A stretch of DNA of 42,955 nt from Nitrospirota bacterium (GCA_021814475.1 JAKAIE010000019.1:1-42955); one strand, 5' to 3'; numbered from the stretch's first letter, positions 9,170 to 18,309 are shown. Translations and numbers: made by a program. The notes: a model not told the origin generated them from the sequence alone.

Positions 9170-9538
9170 GCCTGCTTTCTCCTTATGTTCTGCTGCTGAT
9201 TAATCGTTATCCCGGTATTCTCGCCGATGTGCCTGGTCCGTCCTGAAAGCATACGCCGGTCACTGGGCATCCAAAGAGCTGCATAAAGGGCCGGACCTCA
9301 AAGGATCCGCCGGTCATTTCCGGGATCATTCCTTGCTTTCTAAAGTGTCAGAGGGACATTCCCCCTTTCATTGACGCGTATTTTGGAAGTTGAAGGAGGT
9401 GATGTCATATAAAACCGACCAGCAGAACACCCTGAGGCTGAGGTGCAGAAACATGCTCCAGTAACTCCGCTATAAGTATGGCACAGATAGTGCTATCGAG
9501 TCAATCCGGCCTCTGCGATATGTTACAATGAAAGCCCT
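9170..9538. other. Gene-poor intergenic region between the RRM gene and cobA-hemD
   Basis: About 370 bases between divergent genes, presumably holding both promoters and the leader of the RRM gene. CGCCGGTCA occurs twice as a short direct repeat (near 9250 and 9308). A mini-ORF with a strong Shine-Dalgarno sits at 9402-9464. A TACAAT hexamer at 9524-9529 looks like a -10 element but leaves almost no leader before the cobA-hemD ATG. I see no convincing RNA gene. Confidence 0.5.
9402..9464 (+). CDS. Possible 20-codon mini-ORF with strong ribosome-binding site
   Basis: AAGGAGGTG directly precedes an ATG at 9402, extended complementarity to the 3' end of 16S rRNA. The frame encodes 20 residues starting MSYKTDQQNTLRLRC and ends at TAA 9462-9464, about 75 bases before cobA-hemD. 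It could be a leader peptide or chance. No attenuator hairpin is obvious downstream. Confidence 0.25.
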   Translation: MSYKTDQQNTLRLRCRNMLQ

Positions 9539-11062
9539 ATGGATAAATCCACCGGAATCGTCTATCTCGTCGGGGCGGGGCCGGGAGACATTGGTCTCCT
9601 GACCGTCAAGGGATTGCGCTGCCTTCAAAAGGCCGAGGCGGTGATCTACGACTTTCACCTCAACGCGCAGATTCTCAATTATATACGCCACGATGCGGAG
9701 TTCATTTATGCCGGCAAGCGGGGCGGACATCACACGATGACACAGGATGAGATCAATGCCGCGATCGTAGAGAAGGCGAAGGAAGGCAAGATCGTCTGCC
9801 GCCTCAAAGGCGGCGACCCGTTTGTCTTCGGCAGGGGAGGCGAGGAGGCACAGGTCCTTGCCCGGGCCGGGATACCGTTTGAGGTAGTCCCCGGGGTCAG
9901 TTCTTCGGTCGCCGCGCCGGCCTATGCCGGCATTCCACTTACACACAGGCTCTATTCGTCCTCGTTTGCGGTGATCCCCGGATATGAGGATACCACCAAG
10001 GAGGAATCGTCCATCGACTGGGCGAAACTCGCAACCGGCGTCGGCACGCTTGTCTTCCTGATGGCGGTAAAGAATATCGATTCCCTGACTGCCAGGCTGA
10101 TCGCACATGGCAGGCGCCCCGATACCCCGGTGGCTGTCATCAGGTGGGGCACGCGGTCAGACCAGCGGACACTGGTCAGCACCCTCAAGGACATCGCCGC
10201 GGAGGTAAGGGAAAACGAGATCAGGCCGCCGGCCGTCATGGTCATAGGCGACGTGGTGAATCTGAGGCAGGAGTTGAGCTGGTACGAGAAAAAGCCTATG
10301 TTCGGCCAGAGGATACTGGTGACGCGCGAGCATTCAGAGGGGTTCGATCTGCTTGAAGAAGAGGGGGCCGAGGTCGTCTTGTTCCCCACAGTGGAGGTTG
10401 TGCCGCCTGCTGACTGGAACGAGCTCGATGCTTGCCTCGACCGGATCAGTACTTACGACTGGCTCGTCTTCACGAGCGCCAACGGGGTGAAGTACTTTTT
10501 CGGGAGGATGATAGAGAAAGAGATCGATATCCGCGAGCTGAAGGGCATCAGGCTCTGCGCGATAGGGCCGAAGACCGCGCTGGAGATGAAGAAGTACGGG
10601 GTGAAGGTAGACCTCGTGCCGGAGGAGTTTCGGGCGGAGGGGCTTATAGAGGTCTTTACAAAAGGCAGGGGGAAGACACTGGAGGGCATACGGATTCTGC
10701 TGCCGAGGGCCGAGAAGGCCAGAGAGATCTTTCCGGAAAAAGTCCGGGAACTGGGCGGCGTGATCGATGTCCCAGTCACGTACCGCGCGGTCAGGCCCGA
10801 ACACCATGGCAAGCGGCTTCGCCGTTTTCTGAAGGAGGGCAGGGTCACCCTCATTACGTTTACGAGTGCGGCCACCTTCCATAATTTCCGGGAGATAATG
10901 GGCGAAGATGCCGACGAAATGCTGAGCCGCGTGGCTATTGCGGTTATCGGGCCTGTCACCGCGAGGGCCGTCGAGAAGGCAGGACTCAGGGTCTCGATCA
11001 TGCCCAAGGAGGCGACGGTCGAGGCGCTTGTTGCCGCGGTCAGGGCCTGGGTGCTGAAGTAG
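9539..11062 (+). CDS. cobA-hemD: Fused uroporphyrinogen-III C-methyltransferase / uroporphyrinogen-III synthase
   Basis: A 507-residue bifunctional enzyme for the tetrapyrrole branch point. The N-terminal half (about 1-250) is an SAM-dependent uroporphyrinogen III methyltransferase making precorrin-2: VYLVGAGPGDIGLLT near the start, then CRLKGGDPFVFGRGGEE and VVPGVSS. The C-terminal half (about 258-507) is a HemD-type synthase that closes and inverts ring D of hydroxymethylbilane; its sequence is poorly conserved, as usual. Fusion of these two enzymes is common in several anaerobic and sediment bacteria and puts uroporphyrinogen III directly into sirohaem, cobalamin or haem d1 routes. No other haem genes are visible nearby. 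Confidence 0.93.
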   Translation: MDKSTGIVYLVGAGPGDIGLLTVKGLRCLQKAEAVIYDFHLNAQILNYIRHDAEFIYAGKRGGHHTMTQDEINAAIVEKAKEGKIVCRLKGGDPFVFGRGGEEAQVLARAGIPFEVVPGVSSSVAAPAYAGIPLTHRLYSSSFAVIPGYEDTTKEESSIDWAKLATGVGTLVFLMAVKNIDSLTARLIAHGRRPDTPVAVIRWGTRSDQRTLVSTLKDIAAEVRENEIRPPAVMVIGDVVNLRQELSWYEKKPMFGQRILVTREHSEGFDLLEEEGAEVVLFPTVEVVPPADWNELDACLDRISTYDWLVFTSANGVKYFFGRMIEKEIDIRELKGIRLCAIGPKTALEMKKYGVKVDLVPEEFRAEGLIEVFTKGRGKTLEGIRILLPRAEKAREIFPEKVRELGGVIDVPVTYRAVRPEHHGKRLRRFLKEGRVTLITFTSAATFHNFREIMGEDADEMLSRVAIAVIGPVTARAVEKAGLRVSIMPKEATVEALVAAVRAWVLK

Positions 11063-11067
11063 GCGTC

Positions 11068-11856
11068 ATGTCTCTCGCCGACCGTGACACGTATTCAACC
11101 GATACGTCTCTGGGCCGGTCACTCCTCCTGAAGATATTCGGAAATCCTTCTCTCGCATTTTATCCGGAGTTCTACTGGATCGTCCGGCGGTCCGGCCGCA
11201 GGGCACTTCAGGGCCGTTACGGCGACAGGGAATGGTCCGACAGCAGCCGCGAGGTGATGACCGCGCTCGAAAGGGCCGGCGTCCGTTTTGAGCTGGAAGG
11301 CATGGATAATCTGAAGAAGGTCCCCGGTCCTCTCGTCTTTGTCGGGAATCACATGGGCACCCTTGAGACGATGGTTCTTCCCTGTATAATCCAGCCTGTC
11401 CACCGGGTGACATTTATTGTGAAGGAGAGCCTGACGAGAACGCCTGTCTTCGGCCCGGTGATGAGGTCCCGGGACCCGATCGTGGTCGGCAGGAAGAACC
11501 CCCGCGAGGACCTGAAGGCGGTCCTGGAGAAGGGGGCAGGGAAACTGGCGGCAGGCACCTCGATAATCGTATTTCCCCAGAGCACGCGCTCTCCCCGTTT
11601 CAATCCTGAAGACTTCAACACCCTGGGGATCAAACTCGCCTCCCGCGCAGGAGTCCCGTTGCTTCCGGTCGCCCTGAAGACCGATGCCTGGGGTATCGGC
11701 AGCCTGATCAAGGACTTCGGGCGGATAGATACGACAAAGACCGTGCACATCCGGTTCGGGGAACCGATGGCCGTCACCGGCCGGGGGATGCACGAGCATG
11801 AAAAGGTAATTGCGTTCATCCGGACCAATCTGGAAGCATGGTCCGGACGGGAGTAG
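11068..11856 (+). CDS. PlsC-type lysophospholipid acyltransferase family protein
   Basis: A 262-residue acyltransferase of the PlsC/LPLAT fold. The catalytic block reads NHMGTLE (H-x4-E, where the family norm is H-x4-D). The substrate block reads FPQSTRSPRF where many members have FPEGTRS. It probably acylates a lysophospholipid or a related acceptor at the membrane. It begins five bases after cobA-hemD ends, which suggests read-through. The Asp-to-Glu and EGT-to-QST changes occur in some subfamilies, so I assign the family and not a specific acceptor. Confidence 0.85.
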   Translation: MSLADRDTYSTDTSLGRSLLLKIFGNPSLAFYPEFYWIVRRSGRRALQGRYGDREWSDSSREVMTALERAGVRFELEGMDNLKKVPGPLVFVGNHMGTLETMVLPCIIQPVHRVTFIVKESLTRTPVFGPVMRSRDPIVVGRKNPREDLKAVLEKGAGKLAAGTSIIVFPQSTRSPRFNPEDFNTLGIKLASRAGVPLLPVALKTDAWGIGSLIKDFGRIDTTKTVHIRFGEPMAVTGRGMHEHEKVIAFIRTNLEAWSGRE

Positions 11857-11927
11857 CGCCTGTGGCGGCTCGCCCGGGTCAGCCCTCCAATATGGCCGGC
11901 GTGACAGCATTCGTGGTAGATTAGACT

Positions 11928-12272
11928 ATGCCCGCGAAGATCCTTGTCATCGACGATGAGATGCTTATCCTCAATGCAGTCCAGCGGGCCCTCTCCAGGA
12001 CAGGCTATCTGGTATACAGCGCAGGGAATGTGGAAGAACTTTCCGGGGTTCTGAAAGAGTCTCCGTTCGATCTCCTCATCACGGACGTGCATCTGGTCGA
12101 CGAACCTGTCGACTACGTCATCGAGTGTGTGACCAAAGGCTCGCCCCTGGTGAAGGTTCTCATGATGAGCGGTTCCCACAATACATACGGGGCGCTCCAC
12201 TTCATAGAAAAACCTTTCAGCATCGAGGGGCTCCGGCAGAAGGTGAAAGATATTCTGGATGAGCCCCGGTGA
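11928..12272 (+). CDS. Stand-alone response-regulator receiver domain
   Basis: A 114-residue CheY-like receiver without an output domain. The acidic pocket is D9-D10 in VIDDE, the phospho-acceptor is D53 in LLITDVH, the switch serine lies in MMSGS and the conserved lysine in FIEKPFS. No histidine kinase is adjacent. Its end overlaps the start of the PAP2-GT39 gene by 14 bases, so the two are likely co-expressed and it may regulate that module by protein contact. Confidence 0.93.
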   Translation: MPAKILVIDDEMLILNAVQRALSRTGYLVYSAGNVEELSGVLKESPFDLLITDVHLVDEPVDYVIECVTKGSPLVKVLMMSGSHNTYGALHFIEKPFSIEGLRQKVKDILDEPR

Positions 12273-14295
12273 GTTAGATACCTCCCTGTTTTTTGCGATC
12301 AACAGGGGGTTGCAGAACAGTTTTTTCGACAATATCATGCCGTTCATGACGAACAGGGGGATGTTCCTCTGCCTGCCGTTTATTGCATGGGCCGCGTTTA
12401 AGGAAAAAAAGAAAATTCTGCCCTACATCCTCCTCTCCATCGTTGCGGTGGGGGTTGCAGACGGCAGCGGCAATGTGCTGAAGCATCTGATAGGGCGTGT
12501 CAGGCCGTGCGCCGCGCTGGAAAATGTGCACCTGCTCGCCGGCTGCGGCCCCTCGGCTTCAATGCCGTCTAACCATGCCCTGAACTCCTTTGCCTTTGCC
12601 CTGGTCTTCTGGCCCCTGGGCAGGACAGCGCTGACAGTGTCGCTTGCCTGCATTGCCGCAGTGGTCGCTTTCTCGAGGATATATATCGGGGTCCACTATC
12701 CCGGGGATGTACTCGCCGGCGTGCTTCTCGGGGCCGCCGCAGCCTGGTCCACCCTCTTTGTCTTTCGCCGCGGACAGCGGATCTGGCGGGATCGGGCATA
12801 TGACGAGGGCCTTTTTCTTTTGCTGGCGGCGCTGAGCCTCTTCAGGGTCTATTATATGATCACCGGTCCGTTTGAGATCCTGCCTGATGAGGCCCATTAC
12901 TGGGAGTGGTCGCGGCGGTTGGACTGGGGCTACTATTCGAAAGGGCCGCTGATCGCCTACATCATCTATGCAGGAACGCACCTCTTCGGAAATACCGAAT
13001 TCGGGGTGAGGTTCTTCGCTATGGTTTTGTCTGCCCTGAGCAGCCTTGTGCTCTTTATTCTCGGCAGGAGGCTCTACGATGACAGGACGGGTTTTGTCGC
13101 CGCCCTTCTCGTGCAGATCGTGCCACTTTATTCCGTGTTCGGTTTCTTCATGACGATCGACTCCCCTTTCATATTCTTCTGGATTCTTTCCCTCTACCTG
13201 TTCTGGAGGGCCTATGAAGCCGAGACGGGGTCCGGCGGGGAAGGGGCTCTCCTGCAGTGGGGGCTTCTTGGCCTGTCGATCGGATTTGGCATGCTCGCGA
13301 AGCATCTTATTGCGCTGTTTTATGTATCGGGTTTTCTTTTCCTTCTGTCCCGCGCGGAAGGGCGGCGTATCCTGAGGAGGCCCGGCCCTTACCTGGCTTT
13401 TGCAGCGGGGCTGGCCCTGTTCAGTCCGGTTGTTTTCTGGAATGCAGCTCATGGCTGGGTTACCTTCAAACATACCGCCGGTCAGGCCCATCTGTACGAT
13501 GGCTTCACGATATCACCCATGAATTTTGTCGAATATATCGGGTCACAGATCGGCCTCGTGACCCCGGTCCTCTTCTTCATGATCCTGATCGCGCTCTGGA
13601 GACTCAGAAAAGATGCCAGGGGCGCCTTCCTCTTCTGGTTTGCTGCCCCTACGCTGGTTTTTTTCGGGCTGAAGAGTATTCAGGGCAAGGTGCAGGGAAA
13701 CTGGGCGCTGGCTGCCTATGCGACCGGTTTCATAGCCTTTGCCGCATATTACGCTAAGGGCGGTTCCCTGACCACAAAAAAAGAGAAGCGCCGTATCGGG
13801 ATTGCACTGATCGTGGCCCTCGTGGTGACGGTCTTTGCGCATGTGCCCCAACTCATCCCTCTGCCTCCGGACAGGCACCCCATGAGAAAGATTACCGGGT
13901 GGAAGGAACTTGCCGGCAAGATGAGCGTGATCCGCAAGGAGATGTCCTCTGACGGTCCTGTCTTTGTCTTTTCTGACACGTATCAGGACTCGAGTCGTCT
14001 GGCCTTTTACATGGATGGCCACCCGGTGACCTACTGCCTGGACCTGAAGAGACGTAAGAACCAGTATGATCTCTGGCCGGGGATGGAGAATGTGATCGGG
14101 CAGAATGCGATCTTTACCGGCCGGAAGGACACGGAGTCGGTTCTGGCAGACCAGGCGTATCTTGCGCGCGCGTTTGACCGGTGCGAGAAGCAGGAGGTCG
14201 AGATACCGACGCGTCTGCATGTGAGAGTGAAATATGATGTCTATAAGTGCTATCATTTTAATGGTTTTCAGCCTGAACCCGAGGAGAGTTATTGA
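12259..14295 (+). CDS. Fusion of PAP2 phosphatase and GT39-type lipid-linked sugar transferase
   Basis: A 678-residue multi-pass membrane protein. Residues about 1-165 form a PAP2 lipid phosphatase domain with all three motifs: K75-x6-R82-P83 (KHLIGRVRP), PSNH at 103-106, and R140-x5-H146 (SRIYIGVHYPGD). From about 190 the protein becomes an ArnT/PMT-like glycosyltransferase with DEAHYWEWSRRLDWGYYSKG, the acidic first-loop motif of the GT39 group, followed by many hydrophobic helices and a periplasmic tail. GT39 enzymes use polyprenyl-phosphate sugars and release polyprenyl phosphate, and PAP2 enzymes dephosphorylate polyprenyl pyrophosphate, so one chain may couple transfer and carrier recycling. 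The GT2 gene that overlaps by four bases is the natural donor-maker. Confidence 0.88.
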   Translation: MSPGELDTSLFFAINRGLQNSFFDNIMPFMTNRGMFLCLPFIAWAAFKEKKKILPYILLSIVAVGVADGSGNVLKHLIGRVRPCAALENVHLLAGCGPSASMPSNHALNSFAFALVFWPLGRTALTVSLACIAAVVAFSRIYIGVHYPGDVLAGVLLGAAAAWSTLFVFRRGQRIWRDRAYDEGLFLLLAALSLFRVYYMITGPFEILPDEAHYWEWSRRLDWGYYSKGPLIAYIIYAGTHLFGNTEFGVRFFAMVLSALSSLVLFILGRRLYDDRTGFVAALLVQIVPLYSVFGFFMTIDSPFIFFWILSLYLFWRAYEAETGSGGEGALLQWGLLGLSIGFGMLAKHLIALFYVSGFLFLLSRAEGRRILRRPGPYLAFAAGLALFSPVVFWNAAHGWVTFKHTAGQAHLYDGFTISPMNFVEYIGSQIGLVTPVLFFMILIALWRLRKDARGAFLFWFAAPTLVFFGLKSIQGKVQGNWALAAYATGFIAFAAYYAKGGSLTTKKEKRRIGIALIVALVVTVFAHVPQLIPLPPDRHPMRKITGWKELAGKMSVIRKEMSSDGPVFVFSDTYQDSSRLAFYMDGHPVTYCLDLKRRKNQYDLWPGMENVIGQNAIFTGRKDTESVLADQAYLARAFDRCEKQEVEIPTRLHVRVKYDVYKCYHFNGFQPEPEESY

Positions 14296-15254
14296 TGAAG
14301 GTCTCGGTTGTCATCCCTTTATATAATGAGGAAGAGAATGTCCAGGAACTCCATGAGAGGCTGACGCAGTCCCTGGGCGCGGCCGCGCTCGACTACGAGA
14401 TAGTCTATGTCGACGACGGCAGCACGGACAGCACCTTCCGTCTCGTGGAGGCCATCCAGCAGCGCGACGTCCGTGTCGTCGCCCTGAGCTTCAGGCGCAA
14501 CTTCGGCCAGACCGCTGCCTTTGCCGCGGGCTTCGACTATGCGCGGGGTGATGTGGTCGTGACGATGGACGGCGACCTTCAGAACGATCCGGACGATATC
14601 CCGAAACTCCTGGGATTGATCGGCGAAAACGATATCGTCAGTGGCTGGAGAAAGAGGCGGCAGGACCCGTTCATCTCCCGCAGGCTTCCCTCGATGATCG
14701 CGAACTGGCTGATCAGCAGGGTCACAGGCGTCCCCCTCCACGACTACGGCTGTTCCCTGAAGGCCTACCGGAAGGATGTGGTCAGGAATATCAGCCTGTA
14801 CGGCGAGATGCACCGGTTCATCCCGGCGGTGGCCAAGTGGTACGGCGTGCGGATAGCGGAGGTCGAGACGAACCACCATCCCCGCCTCCGCGGCAAATCG
14901 AAATACGGAATTTCCCGGACGGTCAGGGTGGTCCTCGATCTGATCACCGTGAAGTTCCTTCTCGGTTTCTCTACAAAGCCCCTCCAGTTCTTCGGTCCTG
15001 TCGGGCTTTTAAGCAGCATGTCCGGTTTTCTCATCTCCCTGTACCTGACGCTGGGGAAGATATTTTCAGGGCGTGACATCGGCGGCAGGCCTCTGCTCCT
15101 TCTCGGAGTGCTGCTTATCATCGTTGGCATCCAGTTTATCGGCATGGGTCTGCTGGGAGAGATGATGGTGAGGATCTACCATGAGTCGCAGAACAAACCG
15201 ATTTATGTCGTCAAAACTGTGATCGGTCACTGCGGGGGGCCGCGCGATTCATGA
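14292..15254 (+). CDS. GT2 polyprenyl-phosphate glycosyltransferase (DPM1/ArnC/GtrB-like)
   Basis: A 320-residue family 2 glycosyltransferase that likely loads a sugar on undecaprenyl phosphate at the cytoplasmic face. Visible motifs are VVIPLYNEEENV at the N-terminus, YVDDGSTD, and the catalytic TMDGDLQNDP. Two C-terminal helices (about 230-255 and 270-295) match the GtrB/ArnC membrane anchor. The start overlaps the previous stop as ATGA, which implies coupled translation with the PAP2-GT39 fusion. The sugar is not predictable from sequence. Confidence 0.92.
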   Translation: MMKVSVVIPLYNEEENVQELHERLTQSLGAAALDYEIVYVDDGSTDSTFRLVEAIQQRDVRVVALSFRRNFGQTAAFAAGFDYARGDVVVTMDGDLQNDPDDIPKLLGLIGENDIVSGWRKRRQDPFISRRLPSMIANWLISRVTGVPLHDYGCSLKAYRKDVVRNISLYGEMHRFIPAVAKWYGVRIAEVETNHHPRLRGKSKYGISRTVRVVLDLITVKFLLGFSTKPLQFFGPVGLLSSMSGFLISLYLTLGKIFSGRDIGGRPLLLLGVLLIIVGIQFIGMGLLGEMMVRIYHESQNKPIYVVKTVIGHCGGPRDS

Positions 15255-15281
15255 CGTATATATGGGACGGGACGATCCATC

Positions 15282-16196
15282 ATGAGCAGAAATAAGTTCC
15301 TGTTGCTGGCGCTGAAGCTGCTGGTCAGCGCCGGTTCGCTCTATCTCGTCCTGGTGGAAACGAACGTCAGCCAGATGGTGGCGACCATCAGGGCGATAGG
15401 CCCGGTTGCCTTTTTCTCGGCGAGCGGCCTGTATATCCTGTCCCAGCTCGGCTCGTCATTCCGCTGGAAGCTCCTGCTGCCGGAGAGGTTCACCGTGCGC
15501 CGGCTCTTTTCACTCTACATGATAGGTTCCTTTTTCAGCAGCTTCCTGCCGGGGGTGATCGGCGGCGACGCGGTCAAGGCCTACTACCTGAACAAGGACG
15601 CGCGGAAATTGAGCCTGACAGTCGCCTCGATCTTCATGGACCGGTACCTCGGCTATGTCTCGCTCATCCTGCTGGGGATGTGCGCGTTCCCTTTTGCGTA
15701 CCATTATGTCAGCGGTTCCCTGTACCAGTGGGTAATGCCGGGTATCTTCATCCTGTTCGTGGTCGGCAGCCTTCTCTTCTTCGGTCTTCAGATCGGCAGG
15801 AGGTTCAGAACAGTCTCTGAGTTCTACGAATACTTCGTGGTGTTAAAGGGCAGGAAGGGCGTGATCGTCAAGGCGGTATTGATATCCATGGTTATCCAGG
15901 TTATGGGGTTCATGGCTGTCGTGATCCTTTCCTCCGCAATGGGAGAGCATATACCTCTGCAGATGATGTTCATGTTCCTGCCGATCATTATTACCCTGAC
16001 GACGATCCCGATATCCATCTCCGGCATCGGGGTGCGGGAGGGCGCCTTCGTCGTGCTCTTCGGGCTGATCGGAATCAGTCGCGAGGCGGCCACCTCACTC
16101 TCCCTGGCATGGTTCTTCTCCAGCTTTGTCGGGAGTCTTCCAGGCTTTGCCTTCTATATCCGCCATTCGCACAAACCTGAAGTTAAGGGTTCGTAG
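15282..16196 (+). CDS. Flippase-like membrane protein (UPF0104 / LPG synthase TM family)
   Basis: A 304-residue integral membrane protein with about eight hydrophobic helices. It has the family hallmarks SQLGSSFRWKLLL, FFSSFLPGVIGGDAVKAYYL and PISISGIGVREGAFV. Members include the transmembrane half of MprF and proteins in glycolipid and polysaccharide loci. Position after the GT2 and PAP2-GT39 genes suggests a role in moving or modifying the lipid-linked product, but that is context inference. Confidence 0.87.
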   Translation: MSRNKFLLLALKLLVSAGSLYLVLVETNVSQMVATIRAIGPVAFFSASGLYILSQLGSSFRWKLLLPERFTVRRLFSLYMIGSFFSSFLPGVIGGDAVKAYYLNKDARKLSLTVASIFMDRYLGYVSLILLGMCAFPFAYHYVSGSLYQWVMPGIFILFVVGSLLFFGLQIGRRFRTVSEFYEYFVVLKGRKGVIVKAVLISMVIQVMGFMAVVILSSAMGEHIPLQMMFMFLPIIITLTTIPISISGIGVREGAFVVLFGLIGISREAATSLSLAWFFSSFVGSLPGFAFYIRHSHKPEVKGS

Positions 16197-16228
16197 GCCG
16201 CAGATGGCCAACCGGTCGGGTTCTGCTG

Positions 16229-17569
16229 ATGAATAGTCCCCTCGAAGACGCTGACAGGAAGTACATCTGGCATCCCTTTACCCAGATGAAGGAATGGGAG
16301 CAGGGGCATCCGGTCATCATCGAGAGGGGCGAAGGCCCATTTCTCATCAGTATCGACGGGCAGCGCTATCTCGACGGTGTCTCGTCCCTCTGGGTGAATA
16401 TACACGGCCACGCAAAAAAGGAGATAAACGATGCGATTACTGCCCAGCTCGGCAGGATAGCCCACTCCACTCTCCTGGGATTAAGCAACGTCCCGGCAAT
16501 TCAGCTTGCGGAAAGGCTGGCAGATCTTCTCGACCCGGCATTGAGCCATATCTTCTATTCGGACAACGGTTCGACCGCGGTCGAAGTGGCCCTCAAAATG
16601 GCCTTCCAGTACTGGAAGCACAAGGGGGAGGACGGCAGAAACTCCTTCCTGGCGCTGAATAACGCCTATCACGGAGACACCCTGGGGGCGGTGAGCGTCG
16701 GGGGCGTTGAGATCTTCCACCACGCATTTGGTCCTCTTCTCTTTAAAACCTTCAGGGCCCCGTCGCCGTACTGCTATCGCTGTGAACTCGGAAGGGAGAG
16801 GGCTGAATGCGACTTTGCATGTCTTGACGCGATGGAAGAGCAGATGCGCGGACATCAGGGCGGGATCGCCGCCGTGATCGTCGAGCCGCTGGTGCAGGCG
16901 GCGGGGGGGATGATCGTCTCACCTCCCGGCTATCTGAAGGGGGTGAGGGATCTCTGTACGAAATACGGCATCCTGATGATCGCCGATGAGGTTGCGACCG
17001 GCTTCGGCCGCACCGGGCAGATGTTCGCATGCGGACACGAGGGCGTGGTCCCGGACATTATCTGTCTGTCAAAAGGCATTACGGGTGGCTATCTTCCTCT
17101 TGCCGTGACCGTGACCACCGACGAAGTGTACAGCGCATTTCTCGGAGAATTCAGGGACCTGAAGACCTTCTTCCACGGGCATTCTTACACCGGCAACCCC
17201 CTCGGCTGCGCTGCAGCGCTCGCATGTCTAGATATCTTCGAGAAGGAGAAGGTGATTGAGGGACTGGCGCCGAAGGTGGAGCTGTTCTCGAAGCTGCTAC
17301 GGGAGATGGCCGGGCTGCAGCATGTCGGAGACGTGAGGTTCCGGGGACTGATGGCGGGGGTAGAACTGGTCAGGGACAAGGCGACTAAGGAGCCCTATGC
17401 GTGGGAGGAGAAGATCGGATGGCGTGTAGCGCTGAAGGCCCTCGAAAAAGGCCTCTTCATCCGCCCCCTGGGGAATATTATCGTCCTGATTCCGCCGCTG
17501 AGCATTACGATGGACGAACTGCGGAGGATGCTCGGCATCATCCGCGACTCTATAGAGGAGGCACTATGA
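16229..17569 (+). CDS. bioA: Adenosylmethionine-8-amino-7-oxononanoate aminotransferase
   Basis: BioA converts 7-keto-8-aminopelargonate to 7,8-diaminopelargonate in biotin synthesis, normally using SAM as amino donor. The 446-residue class III PLP aminotransferase begins with YIWHPFTQMKEW, the BioA hallmark, and has the PLP aspartate in LMIADEVATGFGRTG and the Schiff-base lysine K282 in LSKGITGGYLP. No bioB, bioD or bioF is seen nearby, so biotin genes are dispersed here. Its last four bases overlap the next gene. Confidence 0.95.
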   Translation: MNSPLEDADRKYIWHPFTQMKEWEQGHPVIIERGEGPFLISIDGQRYLDGVSSLWVNIHGHAKKEINDAITAQLGRIAHSTLLGLSNVPAIQLAERLADLLDPALSHIFYSDNGSTAVEVALKMAFQYWKHKGEDGRNSFLALNNAYHGDTLGAVSVGGVEIFHHAFGPLLFKTFRAPSPYCYRCELGRERAECDFACLDAMEEQMRGHQGGIAAVIVEPLVQAAGGMIVSPPGYLKGVRDLCTKYGILMIADEVATGFGRTGQMFACGHEGVVPDIICLSKGITGGYLPLAVTVTTDEVYSAFLGEFRDLKTFFHGHSYTGNPLGCAAALACLDIFEKEKVIEGLAPKVELFSKLLREMAGLQHVGDVRFRGLMAGVELVRDKATKEPYAWEEKIGWRVALKALEKGLFIRPLGNIIVLIPPLSITMDELRRMLGIIRDSIEEAL

Positions 17570-18018
17570 GCAGGAAAATGATCGTGTTCCTTGTCCTTAT
17601 CTTCAGCGCGCCACTGCTGTATTACTTCCTCTGGCCCTCCGACGAAAAGAGGATCAGGAGGCTCTTCAGCGAGGGTGCTGCGGCGATCGAGGCGAAGAAG
17701 GTCGAAGATGTGATGTCGAAGGTTTCCTTTAATTACACTGACGAGCACGGCCTGTCGTATCTCTTCCTGAAACAGGGGGCCACCCGGCTTTTTCAGAAGC
17801 TGGATGCGATCGGGGTGAAATACGTAATCAACTCCATCGATGTAAAAGACGAGAAGGCGTCGGTTGACGTAGGGGTGAGGGTGATTGCCGGCCGCGGGCA
17901 GGACAGGGGCTATATAGCCGGTGATGCCGCGAACCCGCTGCAGATGAAATTTTACCTCGAAAAGGAACGCTCGAAATGGCTTGTGGTGAGGACCGAAGGC
18001 CTGCCCGTCTGGCAATGA
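17566..18018 (+). CDS. Small membrane-anchored protein of unknown function
   Basis: A 150-residue protein with an N-terminal hydrophobic segment (about 5-22, IVFLVLIFSAPLLYYFLW), then a soluble domain rich in alternating hydrophobic residues. The fold looks like the NTF2/DUF4440-like alpha+beta class (FSEGAAAIEAKKVEDVMSKV, then strands). The ATG overlaps the bioA stop (ATGA), which decides the start over longer upstream in-frame options. The C-terminal domain probably faces the periplasm. I do not recognise a specific family. Confidence 0.75.
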   Translation: MSRKMIVFLVLIFSAPLLYYFLWPSDEKRIRRLFSEGAAAIEAKKVEDVMSKVSFNYTDEHGLSYLFLKQGATRLFQKLDAIGVKYVINSIDVKDEKASVDVGVRVIAGRGQDRGYIAGDAANPLQMKFYLEKERSKWLVVRTEGLPVWQ

Positions 18019-18050
18019 AGAGGCGGTCGGGGTGCCAGAATCCGTTAATA

Positions 18051-18078
18051 TTGACGGGCCGTTCGCTTTTGCTATAGT
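18051..18078 (+). promoter_or_regulatory. Predicted sigma70-type promoter of the tRNA-His/tRNA-Arg unit
   Basis: TTGACG (18051-18056) and TATAGT (18073-18078) are separated by 16 bases and lie about 20 bases before tRNA-His. Both hexamers are one mismatch from consensus. Confidence 0.7.
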
Positions 18079-18100
18079 ATATTAGACGTTATTTTTCGAT

Positions 18101-18176
18101 GGTGAGCGTAGTTCAATGGTAGAGCACTGGATTGTGGTTCCAGCCGTTGGGGGTTCGAGTCCCCTCGCTCACCCCA
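18101..18176 (+). tRNA. tRNA-His (anticodon GTG)
   Basis: A complete cloverleaf of 76 bases. The extra G at -1 is encoded and faces C73, the identity feature of tRNA-His. The anticodon loop is TTGTGGT with GTG at its centre, the T arm is GGGGG/TTCGAGT/CCCCT, and CCA is encoded. It is 14 bases upstream of tRNA-Arg. Confidence 0.97.
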
Positions 18177-18190
18177 TAACCTTCTCCCAT

Positions 18191-18266
18191 GCGCCTGTAG
18201 CTCAGTGGATAGAGCATCAGCCTCCGGAGCTGAGGGCCGGAGGTTCGAATCCTCTCAGGCGCGCCA
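18191..18266 (+). tRNA. tRNA-Arg (anticodon CCG)
   Basis: A complete cloverleaf with acceptor GCGCCTG pairing CAGGCGC, anticodon loop CTCCGGA (CCG, reads CGG) and encoded CCA. It follows tRNA-His closely and probably shares its promoter. Confidence 0.97.
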
Positions 18267-18309
18267 TTCCCGGTGAGGTCCCAAAAGGGTGGGGTGGTTT
18301 TCAAAAAAG

